From Symbiodinium natans (Eukaryota; Sar; Dinophyceae; Suessiales; Symbiodiniaceae), in the NCBI GenBank assembly GCA_905221605.1, contig CAJNDS010002469.1, forward strand, positions 1 through 64,000: a DNA stretch of 64,000 nt. Direction: 5' to 3'. How positions within the stretch are numbered: position 1 is the first letter of the stretch; each line of letters begins with the position of its first letter. The notes under the pieces were generated by a model that saw nothing but the letters and a program-made list of their open reading frames with translations, did not search any database and had not been told where the DNA came from. The position numbers and the translations under genes are program-made. Below, in pieces: positions 20,901 through 28,600 of the stretch.

Positions 20901-22124
20901 GGTAAAAGAGTCCCGGCGGGCAGGGTGGGCTTGAAGGTTTGTCTCAGTACAGGGAAGATCTCTAAACCCTAAACCCTAAACCCTAAACCCTAAACCCTAA
21001 ACCCTTAACCCTAATCCCTAACCCCAAGCCCGAAGCCCCAAGTCCCCAAAAAGCCGCCCCGAGCCCCCAGGTTGCTAAAGAAGAGTCCAAGGAATTGTTG
21101 GATTTGTGCGCGCACCGGCAGCTGCGAATTTGTAAGTGTCTCTGCCAGAGGGTCCGTTTGTGGTACCATCGTAAACCCAGAGCAGGGTTTAGGGTTTAGG
21201 GTTTAGGGTTTAGGGTTTAGGGTTTAGGGTTTAGGGTTTAGGGTTTGGGGTTTAGGGTTTAGGGTTTAGGTTTAGGGTTTAGGTTTAATGTGCATAAACC
21301 TGCCCAAGTCGTCGGCCAACTTTTCGGCCATCCCGCGAAGGAGTCGTCAAATTCCACCCCCCGGCCCTTAGGGAAGAAACCCTCGAACTTCAGGGGATTT
21401 AGGGTTTAGGGCTCAAAACCAGGGTTTTGGGTTTTGGGTTATGGGTAATTCAAAACGAAAATCATTTCTTAATGCTATGGGGTCCAAGGCGTGGGTGAGT
21501 GGATATTCGATGCCAGAGTAGCGCGCTTCGCTAGTGAGTGCTTGGACTTGAGGTGCTGACATTGAAAACCCTACAGAGGGACCTTGTGTGTATAGTGTCT
21601 CGTCGACTCTGCGGGGTTTGGGTTCAGAGTTGAGGGCTCAGGGCCGTTAAGCCGTTGCAGGTGTAGGGCTTTGGGGGGGGCTTTGGAGTTTGGCGTTGTT
21701 TGGGGGGTTTCAGATGCTTCCGGCTTTGGTTTTGTCGGGTTTATAGGTTTTGTAGAGTTGAGTGGGTGCAGCGGATGTAGAAGGTTTAGGGTTCAGTGGA
21801 TACTGTAGATGTTGTTGATGACCAAGTGCACGGCCCCGGCGCTGTTGGACGAATCAGCCGCGACGATGTTTCGGTAAGTCCTCAGTCCCTGTAACCCCAC
21901 CCTAAACCCTAAACCCTAAACCCTAAACCCTAAACCCTAAACCCTAAACCCTAAACCCTAAACCCTAAACCCTAAACCCTAATTAAACCCTAAACCCTAA
22001 ACCCTAAAGTTCTGCTTCTCATCAGATGAAGCGGCCCTCTATGCAAGCAAGTCTCGGGGCCGGGCTTAGGGGTTTAGGGGGCAGAATACCTTGGACCACA
22101 CCAAGCGAAGCCTTCGTTCAATGA
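2987..22124 (+). CDS. Sixteen-exon candidate gene of unknown function hosting a retrotransposon
   Basis: I read a phase-consistent chain of candidate exons: 2987-3054, 4691-4765, 5226-5259, 6583-6642, 7898-7948, 8251-8321, 8799-8865, 9937-9990, 10591-10640, 11636-11699, 19330-19395, 20156-20302, 20342-20458, 21071-21131, 21797-21873 and 22026-22124 (TGA). They sum to 387 codons. Donors are GT, GC (3055, 11700, 20459) or GA (7949, 19396), and most acceptors are AG|G. The strongest exons are 20156 (49 codons, starts VRKSLQENNVQGPEAVNPQP), 20342 (39 codons) and 21071 (donor GTAAGT). I resolve no start codon and recognise no domain. Exons 6583, 8251 and 8799 are also open in a second frame, so their frame was chosen by phase; 19330 lacks AG|G. 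The intron after 11699 carries the 7.0 kb retroelement. It may be two genes. A 37-nt island at 7704-7740 could be an extra exon. Confidence 0.35.
3609..3972. repeat. CCCTAAA array with internal ~150-bp duplication
   Basis: C-strand telomere-type repeat with interspersed CCCGAAA and CCCCAAA variants. The variant order is repeated: the marker CCTTATAAAC occurs at 3787 and 3939 with the same flanks, showing a tandem block duplication of about 150 bp. Confidence 0.85.
6846..7043 (+). CDS. Stop-to-stop open frame inside an intron (doubtful)
   Basis: A 65-codon frame without ATG includes RLKRLYVYKIQRGQSLKGS and a basic C-terminal half, then TAG. It lies in one of the few repeat-free stretches of the 6643-7897 interval. 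It could be an unrecognised exon, a decayed transposon fragment or chance. No family recognised. Confidence 0.2.
   Translation, partial: PYLNGLRVETFVSRLKRLYVYKIQRGQSLKGSRPTRKAHVDRRVHSQFSTWRFSKLEVPSWGPLC
7198..7356 (+). CDS. Stop-to-stop open frame inside an intron (doubtful)
   Basis: A 52-codon frame ending in TGA has mixed composition (contains NKPRLHNTSNFSKSEIIQL), unlike the Pro/Leu/Asn frames given by CCCTAAA repeat. There is no clear splice context. Recorded as a possible exon or gene remnant. Confidence 0.18.
   Translation, partial: FICKGSACRILWFPCPAAFSNKPRLHNTSNFSKSEIIQLTYRLCAVHLARTF
8583..8682. repeat. MITE family 1 copy
   Basis: Terminal inverted repeat TTGGGATGTTCCCCC...GGGGGAACATCCCAA enclosing GGCAGTCCTAATCGGGAT. 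It lies inside telomere-type repeat. Other copies are at 38094, 45366, 53826 (partial) and 63704; a remnant core is at 10838-10899. Confidence 0.85.
10905..11060. repeat. (CCCTAGAA)n array
   Basis: About twelve copies of the 8-bp unit ACCCTAGA flanked by CCCTACA and CCCTAAA variants. This is another locally homogenised derivative of the telomere-type repeat. Confidence 0.8.
11738..11838 (+). repeat. A1 split direct repeat (5' end of retroelement)
   Basis: These 101 bp, starting TGAGGATAACATTGGTGAGC, recur exactly at 18411-18511. It is the 5' copy and precedes the gag-like ORF by 20 bp, so it probably carries part of the 5' leader. Confidence 0.95.
11859..13139 (+). CDS. Retroelement ORF1, gag-like protein (426 aa)
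   Basis: The first ORF of the element starts at an ATG 20 bp after A1 and ends in TGA at 13137-13139. The N-terminal ~65 residues (MTEPGDIVYVRAQIS onward) look like a small beta-rich domain. The middle is acidic and low-complexity with an Arg/Lys block near residues 221-236. The C-terminal third is helical and ends in an acidic run followed by DRRKK. No zinc knuckle is visible. Position and charge pattern argue for a nucleic-acid-binding structural (gag-like) protein; homology was not tested. The ORF2 frame runs open underneath it without stops, but codon content favours this frame. Confidence 0.75.
   Translation: MTEPGDIVYVRAQISEGGSASVCGWCLEVIGEDLIIGCPAASLEGVAETVTTKVSQHQCGYLRVSKAAASGAVPQKWSGMRAKDLASYTTFQKGWKEVNRELKSSEAELMEDPPLPSKKPSGRRKGLTELEEDLAQLQGLFGEASDDSEEDEPAPVRSRGAASSSFLPPGAPAGATRRVEEGERKEGRKELDLQKMMALSLAQGRSAGDLMPLLLLNYMEDKKQRQRRRKQRERDHGYLGGYSSEDSAGEGEEWRDKGMRAVSSLHQLQRRIQRCPRQIYQEYEREITEELGVVPGQAWTLKDYLRRQPWGRFKGIFRCAVMDAQAYEYLRAGNSEAAMAQLVQNMKAKVQAVLQQGDWTTAWLLTGIPDPLAKREFGGTKEELAVISGYMDALSKLRKRMKETGPGAGGGDEDDDEAGAGDRRKK
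13199..16178 (+). CDS. Retroelement ORF2: reverse transcriptase, RNase H and C5-methyltransferase-like domain (frame break)
   Basis: Starting at the ATG at 13199 (MPGRNSKF), the protein shows reverse transcriptase motifs: LIYDRRPEN near residue 260, GDDLRNFYYML (motif A) near 305 and the catalytic YLDD box near 400 (nt ~14396). At the run GTGAAAGGG (about 14617-14621) the frame must shift by one base to continue. In the second frame come the RT thumb, then RNase H (ATDATPTSGGA ~14920; NLQEARALKKEL; HSNPGDYPSR ~15390). A SAM-methyltransferase-like domain follows: LEVFAGTAVLTAAFIRAG ~15495 (motif I), WLSPPCSSFS ~15650 (motif IV with the PPC cysteine) and FFLEHP ~15825 (motif VI-like). It ends in TAG at 16178, overlapping ORF3 by 44 nt. 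The shift is either a disabling one-base insertion or programmed frameshifting. Confidence 0.88.
16135..17124 (+). CDS. Retroelement ORF3: tyrosine recombinase (329 aa)
   Basis: This is the integrase of the element, a phage-type tyrosine recombinase. The catalytic constellation is visible: Arg149 in MRPGEVVNLR, a Lys-rich beta-hairpin (RKPKTRRTYR), the second box SSFRAGGAT with Arg250 (Ser replaces the usual His of HxxR), Trp273 in GRWKS and the nucleophile candidate Tyr282 in SYIHEA, nine residues after Trp273 as in the family. It starts at an ATG inside the ORF2 end in another frame and stops at TAG 17122-17124. It should join a circular cDNA to target DNA through a short core, matching the absence of a target duplication. 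Confidence 0.92.
   Translation: MTGRLQNAGLTLAYRRNLQDAALWLLAVCSRLGMRLRRSSSARSIDYALSRAIEVAYDEGEKVYWVSLGVLGVQRRLNVAGAMLRATWASIRGWRALMPSRSRVPITHVGLQGLLLTCLSEGQKVTGWARRIWWATMLASWLAFWGLMRPGEVVNLRKKDLAFPEAVAMGEAALGLVILIRKPKTRRTYRTQMVLVKEVAVVLWLSWWTAALRPNQLVFPMSRRLWGERMKEALRRLSLEGCKYTPSSFRAGGATHHYRVNQNIPQLQFMGRWKSLESLKSYIHEALSVHIAQQAPEEGRRKLESAQRFVHLLQQPPHLPAQFLLSSDL
17275..18228 (+). CDS. Possible retroelement ORF4, membrane-anchored protein of unknown role
   Basis: An open frame of 317 codons from the ATG at 17275 (open upstream to 17155) ends in TGA inside repeat B1. The first two thirds are Arg/Ala/Gly/Ser-rich. Residues about 165-215 are strongly hydrophobic (VLLLVLICPRLVALLASMII), which would form one or two membrane segments, followed by Pro-rich sequence. 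No family recognised. High GC makes long chance frames likely, so coding status is uncertain; the clear hydrophobic core is the best argument for a real protein. Confidence 0.4.
   Translation: MDQGGISRRPTSRIRGKAPEGGKQSRGVGDLVPGAAGRPQADAEEGQRTTAAATTVRHALQQAAAQLGPEEIEPGLSASEVVADASSWASASRWRSGSNARRFTAALCRMLSLLEGLRPDVGEVRAADTLEGPQPVEPRPLRGALARRGSTSVAAQEPQVRQMVWSWLLRPLRLWKTCAVLLLVLICPRLVALLASMIIRLLCRAMILVLGRVAHELWQEVRMGISHASLAVTELELQLVELLESWMGWPNVVPSTAPPYLTDPSFVPSPPPTPAPGASLPARPLEIVHLVLMALLYRRAAGVGGGGIEPAAAHPRP
18193..18411 (+). repeat. B1 split direct repeat
   Basis: These 219 bp, starting GGCATTGAACCAGCAGCTGC and ending GCCTCAGCAAT, recur exactly at 18533-18751. It abuts A2 directly (shared T at 18411), as expected for the internal B1-A2 junction of a split-repeat YR element. 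Confidence 0.95.
18411..18511 (+). repeat. A2 split direct repeat
   Basis: Exact second copy of the 101-bp A1 repeat, placed between B1 and B2. It is followed by a 21-bp C-rich linker (ACCACCGCCACCCCGCCGCC region) before B2. Confidence 0.95.
18533..18751 (+). repeat. B2 split direct repeat (3' end of retroelement)
   Basis: Exact second copy of the 219-bp B1. It ends at GCCTCAGCAAT and is followed immediately by TAGGGTTTAGGG, the host telomere-type repeat. Confidence 0.95.
19155..19273. repeat. (CCCTAAA)n array
   Basis: About sixteen nearly perfect units, C-strand on +, preceding the candidate exon at 19330. Confidence 0.9.
20490..20945. other. Repeat-free intronic island, no gene called
   Basis: About 450 bp with almost no telomere-type units. 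It has a short inverted repeat (CCACCCTCCACAACCCT against AGGGCTGGGGGGGGTGGAGGG, about 20721-20770). Open frames on both strands lack splice context consistent with the flanking exons 20342-20458 and 21071-21131. Confidence 0.4.
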
Positions 22125-22611
22125 TGCTGCAGCTTTTGGTTGCAGACCCCTGGTGCATGGGTTCGCATTTCTAAAGCGGTTCCAAGGGGAGTCCAGTCGT
22201 TCGCACAGGAATGTAAGTCCCTCACAGGGCTTCAGGTTTGAGGGTCATGCATGCACGGTGCCGTTGAGGTTCGCAGCTGGGTGCCTGTAGAACTGAAGCA
22301 TCCAAGATCGCAGGCATGGTCGCTAGGGTTTTTACAGCAGCTGGCTAAATTTGGCCTGGAAGGGTATGGTTTAGGGCTTCGCCTTTATGGTGCAGTACCT
22401 ACGCGGTTGCGGGAGGCTGCCCCGGACGACTCCCAAAACACCCTCACCAGCTACGTCTCCACCTGTGAACGGCGTCGAGGCGAAGAGCAAGCATCTAACT
22501 CGCTTCGACTTCAGAACGCCTCACAACTCTGCACTGCCTCAGAGGGGCCTGCGCTGCGCAGGTCCTCCACGTTCTCGAAGTTAAGCGAAAATTGACTGCA
22601 CTCAGCGCGCC
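22125..22611 (+). other. Spacer / putative 5' region of gene A
   Basis: A repeat-poor 490-bp stretch lies between the terminal exon of the preceding gene and the ATG of gene A. An open frame 22251-22595 (114 codons) crosses it, but the composition is ordinary and no paralogous stretch precedes copy B, so I treat it as leader/promoter sequence. No TATA-like box is obvious. Confidence 0.35.
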
Positions 22612-25600
22612 ATGGCTTCAGGGTCCCAGCCGGCAAAGAACATCGAGGACCTGAGTTCTCCACGAGCCTTCCTCGTCTGGGGTTAGGGTTTGGGGTTTAG
22701 GGTTTAGGGTTTAGGGTTTAGGGTTTAGGGTTTAGGGTTTAGGGTTTAGGGTTTAGGGTTCAAGGTTTCTGGGGTTTGCAGGCAAATCGGAGAGGGAGGT
22801 AGACTGACAGACCGATAGATGAATCGGTTGGCAGATTTAGGAGTCTAGGAGAAGACTCTAGGAATGCCGGGTTTAGGGTTTAGGGTTTAGGGTTTAGGGC
22901 TTAGGGTTTAGGGTTTAGGGTTTTCGGGTTTAGGGACCCTCAACCCTAAACCCCAAAGCCATCAATCCTTCATCATCCGTGTAGAATGTCTGCGACAGGA
23001 GGCAGTCGCACACTAGGCCTTGTTTCCATGCCTTGCTTTGGAGGTTCATGGTGCTTATTAACCAATGCTGTACTTACAACCCACTTGTAAGTCCCTTAAG
23101 TGCCCTATATGGCTACAGTTTGGGTTATAAGTACAGCTCTAATTGGTTCATAAGTACCATGAACGTTCAAGTAAGGATCCTGCAGTGGGAAGGGCAAGCG
23201 CCGGGGCGGAGGGAACGGGTTTTCACGGGGTTTGGGAGCTTGTTGCTGGGGCACTTAAATGCTAAGAAACAGTCCACAACCACCTGGCCACTCCCACCCT
23301 GCCCTAAACCCTAAACCCTAAACCCTAAACCCTGAACCCTGAACCCTAAACCCTAAACCCTAAACCCTAAACCCTAAACCAGCAAATCAGCTTCACCGAA
23401 GCAGGAGTTCCTGTGGTACATGCATACTGCGCTCGTTGCAGCAGCAGGCGCGCGGAATCGCAGGGTGCTGTAGGGTGTAAGGCTTAGGGTTTAGGGTTTA
23501 GGGTTTAGGGTTTAGGGTTCAGGGTTTAGGGTGTAGGGTTGAGGGTTGAGTGTTTAGGGTTTAGGGCTTGATATGGGAACTTGGCATCAGCCATGGAGCC
23601 TTTCTTGGGTCTTTTTTCGTATCCTGGCACTGTCGGCCTCTTTATTTTGGACCAAGCAGTGCGTGGCGCCTCTCCCCCCCACCTCAGCCCCAAACTAAGC
23701 AACCTCAAGCCCTAGCCCTAAACCGAGCAGTCGTAAGAAAGAAACCCTAAACCCTAAACCCTAAACCCCAAACCCCAACCCCAAACCATAAACCCCAAAC
23801 ACTAAGCCCCCAAGCCCTGAACTCAAAGGCCTAAGCTCTGGATCCCAGACTTTGGGGCAGGTTACGCTTAGTGACCTGAAGAGTTTTTGTTTTTGAAACA
23901 TAACCCCATGCCTTAAAAAGCCCGAAAAACCTAAACCCCAAACTCCTCAACCCCAAGCTCCCGAAGCCCTACACCCTCAACCCCGGACCCCAAAACCCTA
24001 AACTCCTAAACCTAAACAGCCCAAACCTGCCATTGTCAATGGTTTGGGATTTAGGGTTGGGGCTTGGGGTTGAGGATTTTGGTGTTTATGGTTTGGGTTT
24101 AGGGTTTGGGGTTCGGAGCTTGGGGTCTAAATTTAGGGTTGGGTGTTTGGGGTTGAGGGTTAAAGGTTTAGGGTTTGGGGTTGAGGGTTTCGGGGTTTGG
24201 GGTTCAGGGTTTGGGGTTTAGGGTTTGGTGTTTGGGTTTCGGGTTTCGGGTTTAGGGTTTAGGGTTTAGGGTATAGGTTTTTGGGTTTAAGGCTTAGCGT
24301 AGAGAGTTTGGGGTTGGTTTCGGGTGTTGGTTTTTAATGTGTGACGAGGTCCCTTGGAGCTGGGAAACTTGAAGGACCACTACCTGAAGCACCACGGGCA
24401 CAAGCCGCTTGCCTTGCACCATTCAGATCTGTTGGGTCTTGGGGAACATGGGGGGAGGTTGGGAGCGCTAAAAAGGTCTAAGTGGCTTAGGCTTCAGGGT
24501 TTAGGGTTTAGGGTGTAGGGGTTCAGGATGCAGGGGTCTTAGCATGCCTTAGATGGCACCGGATCAATCCTTGGCTTTGCTCCATCTGCTGCCGAGACGG
24601 CGGTGGGTTTAGGGTTTAGGGTTTAGGGTCTAGGGTTTAGGTTTTAGGGTTTAGGGTTGAGGGTTTAGGGTTTAGGGTTGAGGGTTGAGGGTGGAGGGTG
24701 GGAGTCAGACGTATTCTCCTTCCAGCTGAACAGCAGCTTCGAACTAAGTCGAGCACGACAGGGTAGCCGCTCTTCCAGCGGAATGGTGGAACTATCCTCC
24801 GGGATCCACCTCTGACAGCAAGCGGAACGTCGGAGCTATGCGCTTCCTGTTCAACACGGAGCGATCGACTGATGATCCACTCTTCCCCGTAAAGCCAGGG
24901 AATGCGGGCTCACGCTGCGTGCGATATGCACAGCAAAGAGAGCTGGACGGCAAACCGTATCACCCTAGACTCCCAGAGAAACCCCTTTTTCCCCGGTTAC
25001 CATAGGTTCCCTAGACCCTACACCCTACACCCCTAAACCCTACGCCCTAAACCCTAAACCCTACACTCTACACCCTTAAACCCTAAACTCTACACCCCTA
25101 AACCCTAAACCCTACACCCCTAAACCCTAAACCCTAAACCCTAAACCCTAAACCCTAAACTCCTTTCTAGTCCTAAGCCCTCAACCCCTCGAGCCCGAGG
25201 TGCAACATCGAGCGCTTCCTGGTGGTTGGGGAGGGGGGCCTGGGGGCGACTCTCCGAAGGACTGGGGTTTAGGGTTTAGGGTTTAGGGTTTAGGGTTTAG
25301 GGTTTAGGGTTTAGGGTTTAGGGTTTAGGGTTTAGGGTTTAGGGTTTAGGGTTTAGGACTCAGGGTGTGGGGTTTTAGGGTGTAGGGTTTAGGGTTTTAG
25401 GGTTTTAGGGTTTAGGGATTTTGGGTTTAGGGCTTAGGGTCTAGGGTTTAGGGTGTAGGGTTTTAGGGTTTAGGGTTTAGGGTTTTAGGGTGTAGGGCTT
25501 AGGGTGTCGGGTTTCAGGGTTTAGGGTTTAGCGTTTAGGGTTCAGGGTTTAGAGTTTAGCGTGTAGGGCCCTTTAGGGTCTCAGGGTTTAGGGTGTAGGG

Positions 25601-28600
25601 TTTTTTAGGGTCTATCGGGTTCAGGGTTTAGGGAAGCTACAACCCAACATTCTCCTATCGACCGGCTCTTGGGGTAGGTCTGGGGCCTCCTTTTGTTGTT
25701 GCAGAGCAGAACCCCCGAACCCGAGAGGCCAGACCTCATGAAGCCTAAGGGAAACTCAACCCTCAGCCCCATAACCCCTGTAAGCCTTCTAGACGTCTGT
25801 CCCTCCCAAGCCCCGCAAACCCGTAAACCCCTAAACCACACAAACCTAAACCCTGAACCCTAAACCCCAAACCCTAAAGCCAAAGCCCTAAACCCTAGGC
25901 GCTAGGCCACAAGCTCCATGTATATATATATATATATATATAGACCCGGCCCCACGTCCGCCTCCGCAGTTCGCGCAGAGCCCAGGTGCTGCGTTTAGTT
26001 TTGGGAGAGTCGGTCCTGTCTTGCCGTCTTGGTTTGGGGTTTACCGTTTAGGATTTGGGGATTAGGGTTTAGGGGTTTAGGGATTCGGGAATGCAGGGCT
26101 GAGGGTTGAGAGGTTTAGGTTTGAGGTTTTTTGGGGCTTAGGGTTTTGGGTTTAGGGGTCCGGGGGTGTATATTCAGGGTTTTAGGGGTTTAGGGTTGAG
26201 GGTTTGGGCTCTAGGGTTCAGGGGTTTGACGGTTTTGACCCGTCTGACCCGTTTGGCCCCCCCATTGTTCGAGCACGAATTTGGCGTTTTGACCCGTCTG
26301 GCCCCCCCATTGTTCAACCCGTTTGGCCCCCCCCATTGTTCAGCACGAATTTGGCGTTTTGACCCGTCTGACCCGTTTGGCCCCCCCAGTGTTCAGCACG
26401 AATTTGGCGTTTTGACCCGTCTGACCCATTTGGCCCTAAGCCCTAAGCCCTAAGCCCTAAGCCCTAAGCCCTAAGCCCTAAGCCCTAAGCCCTAAGCCCT
26501 AAGCCCTAAGCCCTAAACCCAAACCCTAAACCCTGGCTGGAGAGGATCCCGCACATCGTCAGCCTCTCCGTGGACTCGGGCACCACTTTCGTGAAAGCCG
26601 CGCAGCCGGCAGGCTGCGAGCAGCTTTAGGGCTTTAGATGCAGGGCTTCCCGGTAGCCCTAAACCCACCCTAAACCCCAAGCCCTAATCCCTAAACCCAA
26701 AACCCCTGTAACCCTAAAACCCCAAACCCTAAACCCTGAGGAGCCCAGTTAAGGCTTAGGGCTTTGGGGCTTGAGGCTGCGCTTCTTGACATCTTGGGCT
26801 GAGGTTCAGAAGCCCTGAAAGGGTTTGGGGTTTGCGGTGTAGAGCCCTAAGCCCACGGCCACACGGTAATTGGGAAGGGAGGGTTTAGGGTTTAGGATTT
26901 AGGGTGTAGGGTTTAGGGTTCAGGGTTAGGGTTTAGGGCTTAGGGTTTAAGGTTTAGGGGTGTATGGGGTTTAGGGTTGAGGGTTTAGGGTTTAGAGCCC
27001 AGTTTGTACGCTAAGGGTTTCAACAGCTGGGACCCGCAGAAGGAGCCCCCGAACCCTAAACCCCAAACCCCAAACCCCAAACCCTAAACCCCAAACCCTA
27101 AACCCTAAACCCTAAGCCCTAAGCCCTAAGCCCTTGCATGTGGCCCCTGCACAGATATCGATCGCGCGCGGCTCATTGAGGAGGACGGTGGGCGCCGAAG
27201 GGTTGAGGGCATCTTCGGGTTCAAGATTGGGTTTAGGGTTTAGGGTTTAGGGTTTAGGGTTTAGGGTATAGGGTTTAGGGTTTAGGGTTTAGGGTTTAGG
27301 GTTTAGGCTTTTGGGGTTTAGGGTTTAGGGTTTGGGATTTGGGGTGTAGGGTGTAGGGTTTAGGGTTTAGGGGGGGATTTTGTATATCTTTGCAGTGAAC
27401 CTGCATGCCTTGTGGAGTCGTGCGTCGCTTTTTCTTCCTCCATGTACATAGAGGCCCGGGATTTCTGGCTATTGGGCTCACAAAGTCGTGAATAAAACCA
27501 CCGCTATCACATCACGCGCATTTTTGGGCCCACTGGGCCCGAGCCCGGACCTGCAAGGAATTTCGGGCCAACTGGGGTTTGAGGCTTAATTCGGGGCTTC
27601 GAAAGCTTTCGGATTGGAGTGTTTGCTAGGGTTTAGGTCCCAGGTTTTTGCAAGCCTTGGGGATTCAGGGCTTGGCGCCCCAAAAATCCTAAACCTTAAA
27701 CCCTAAACCCTAAACCCTAAACCCGACACCCTAAACCTTAAACCCGAAACCCTAAACCCTAAACCCTAAACCCTACACCCTACACCCTAAACCCTGAACC
27801 CTAAACCCTAAACCCTAAACCCTAAACCCTAAACCCCCCCCCCCCTCTCAGCCTCAGAAGCTGCCAGGACAAGAAGTACCGGCGCGAGATCGCCTCGCGG
27901 AATGCCTCAAAGGTGGCATTGGCAGGGAGATGGGCAGGGGAGGGTTTAGGGTTTAGGGTTTAGGGTTTAGGGTTTAGGGTTTAGGGTTTAGGGTTTAGGG
28001 TTTAGGGTTGTTTAGGGTTGTTTGGGGTTGTTTAGGGTGGTTTAGGGTGGTTTAGGGTTGTTTAGGGTTGTTTAGGGTTGTTTAGGGTTGTTTAGGGTTG
28101 TTTCGGGTTTAGGGTTTATGGTTTAGGGTTTAGGGTTTTGGGGGGGGGGGGGGGGGCCCCCAAACCCCAAACCCAAGCCCCTAACCCTTGCAAGTTACAA
28201 CCCCAAAACCTATCATTCCAAAACCCTCTAGAGGTCATTCCATCTTGGTTGGAGGGTTCTGAGGTGTGATGGGTCCTTGACGTGTATAAGCTACTATTTG
28301 CTTAAGAACCACCACAAAAACAAATCACGTTCTTCCTTATAAGGACGTTTTAGGATTATTATTCTCTTCTTTTTGGGGGCAGTTTCTAAGCAAATAGAAA
28401 TAAGAGAGTCGACAAGGGCTCCGAACATTGAGGCAGCAGGGACCCTTGCAACTCTTTGTTCGGATGCGAAGTCGTGCTGGAAGCCCCTGAAAGCAACACT
28501 TTGATTTCATTCGCGGGCCGCAGTTTGGGAGTTGGAGGGGTTCAGGGTTTACTACTATTTGCTTAAGAACCCCAAAAGAATAAATTATATTAATCAGTGT

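Noticed and set aside
21301-21390. Initial exon MAEKLADDLGR on the minus strand, or + strand exon
   Set aside because: All frames on both strands are open; nothing decides between them.
21785-21880. Minus-strand exon TYRNIVAADSSNSAGAV
   Set aside because: The + strand reads DTVDVVDDQVHGPGAVGR and ends at a consensus GTAAGT donor.
26430-26515. CRISPR-like array
   Set aside because: Units are contiguous 7-bp repeats without unique spacers.
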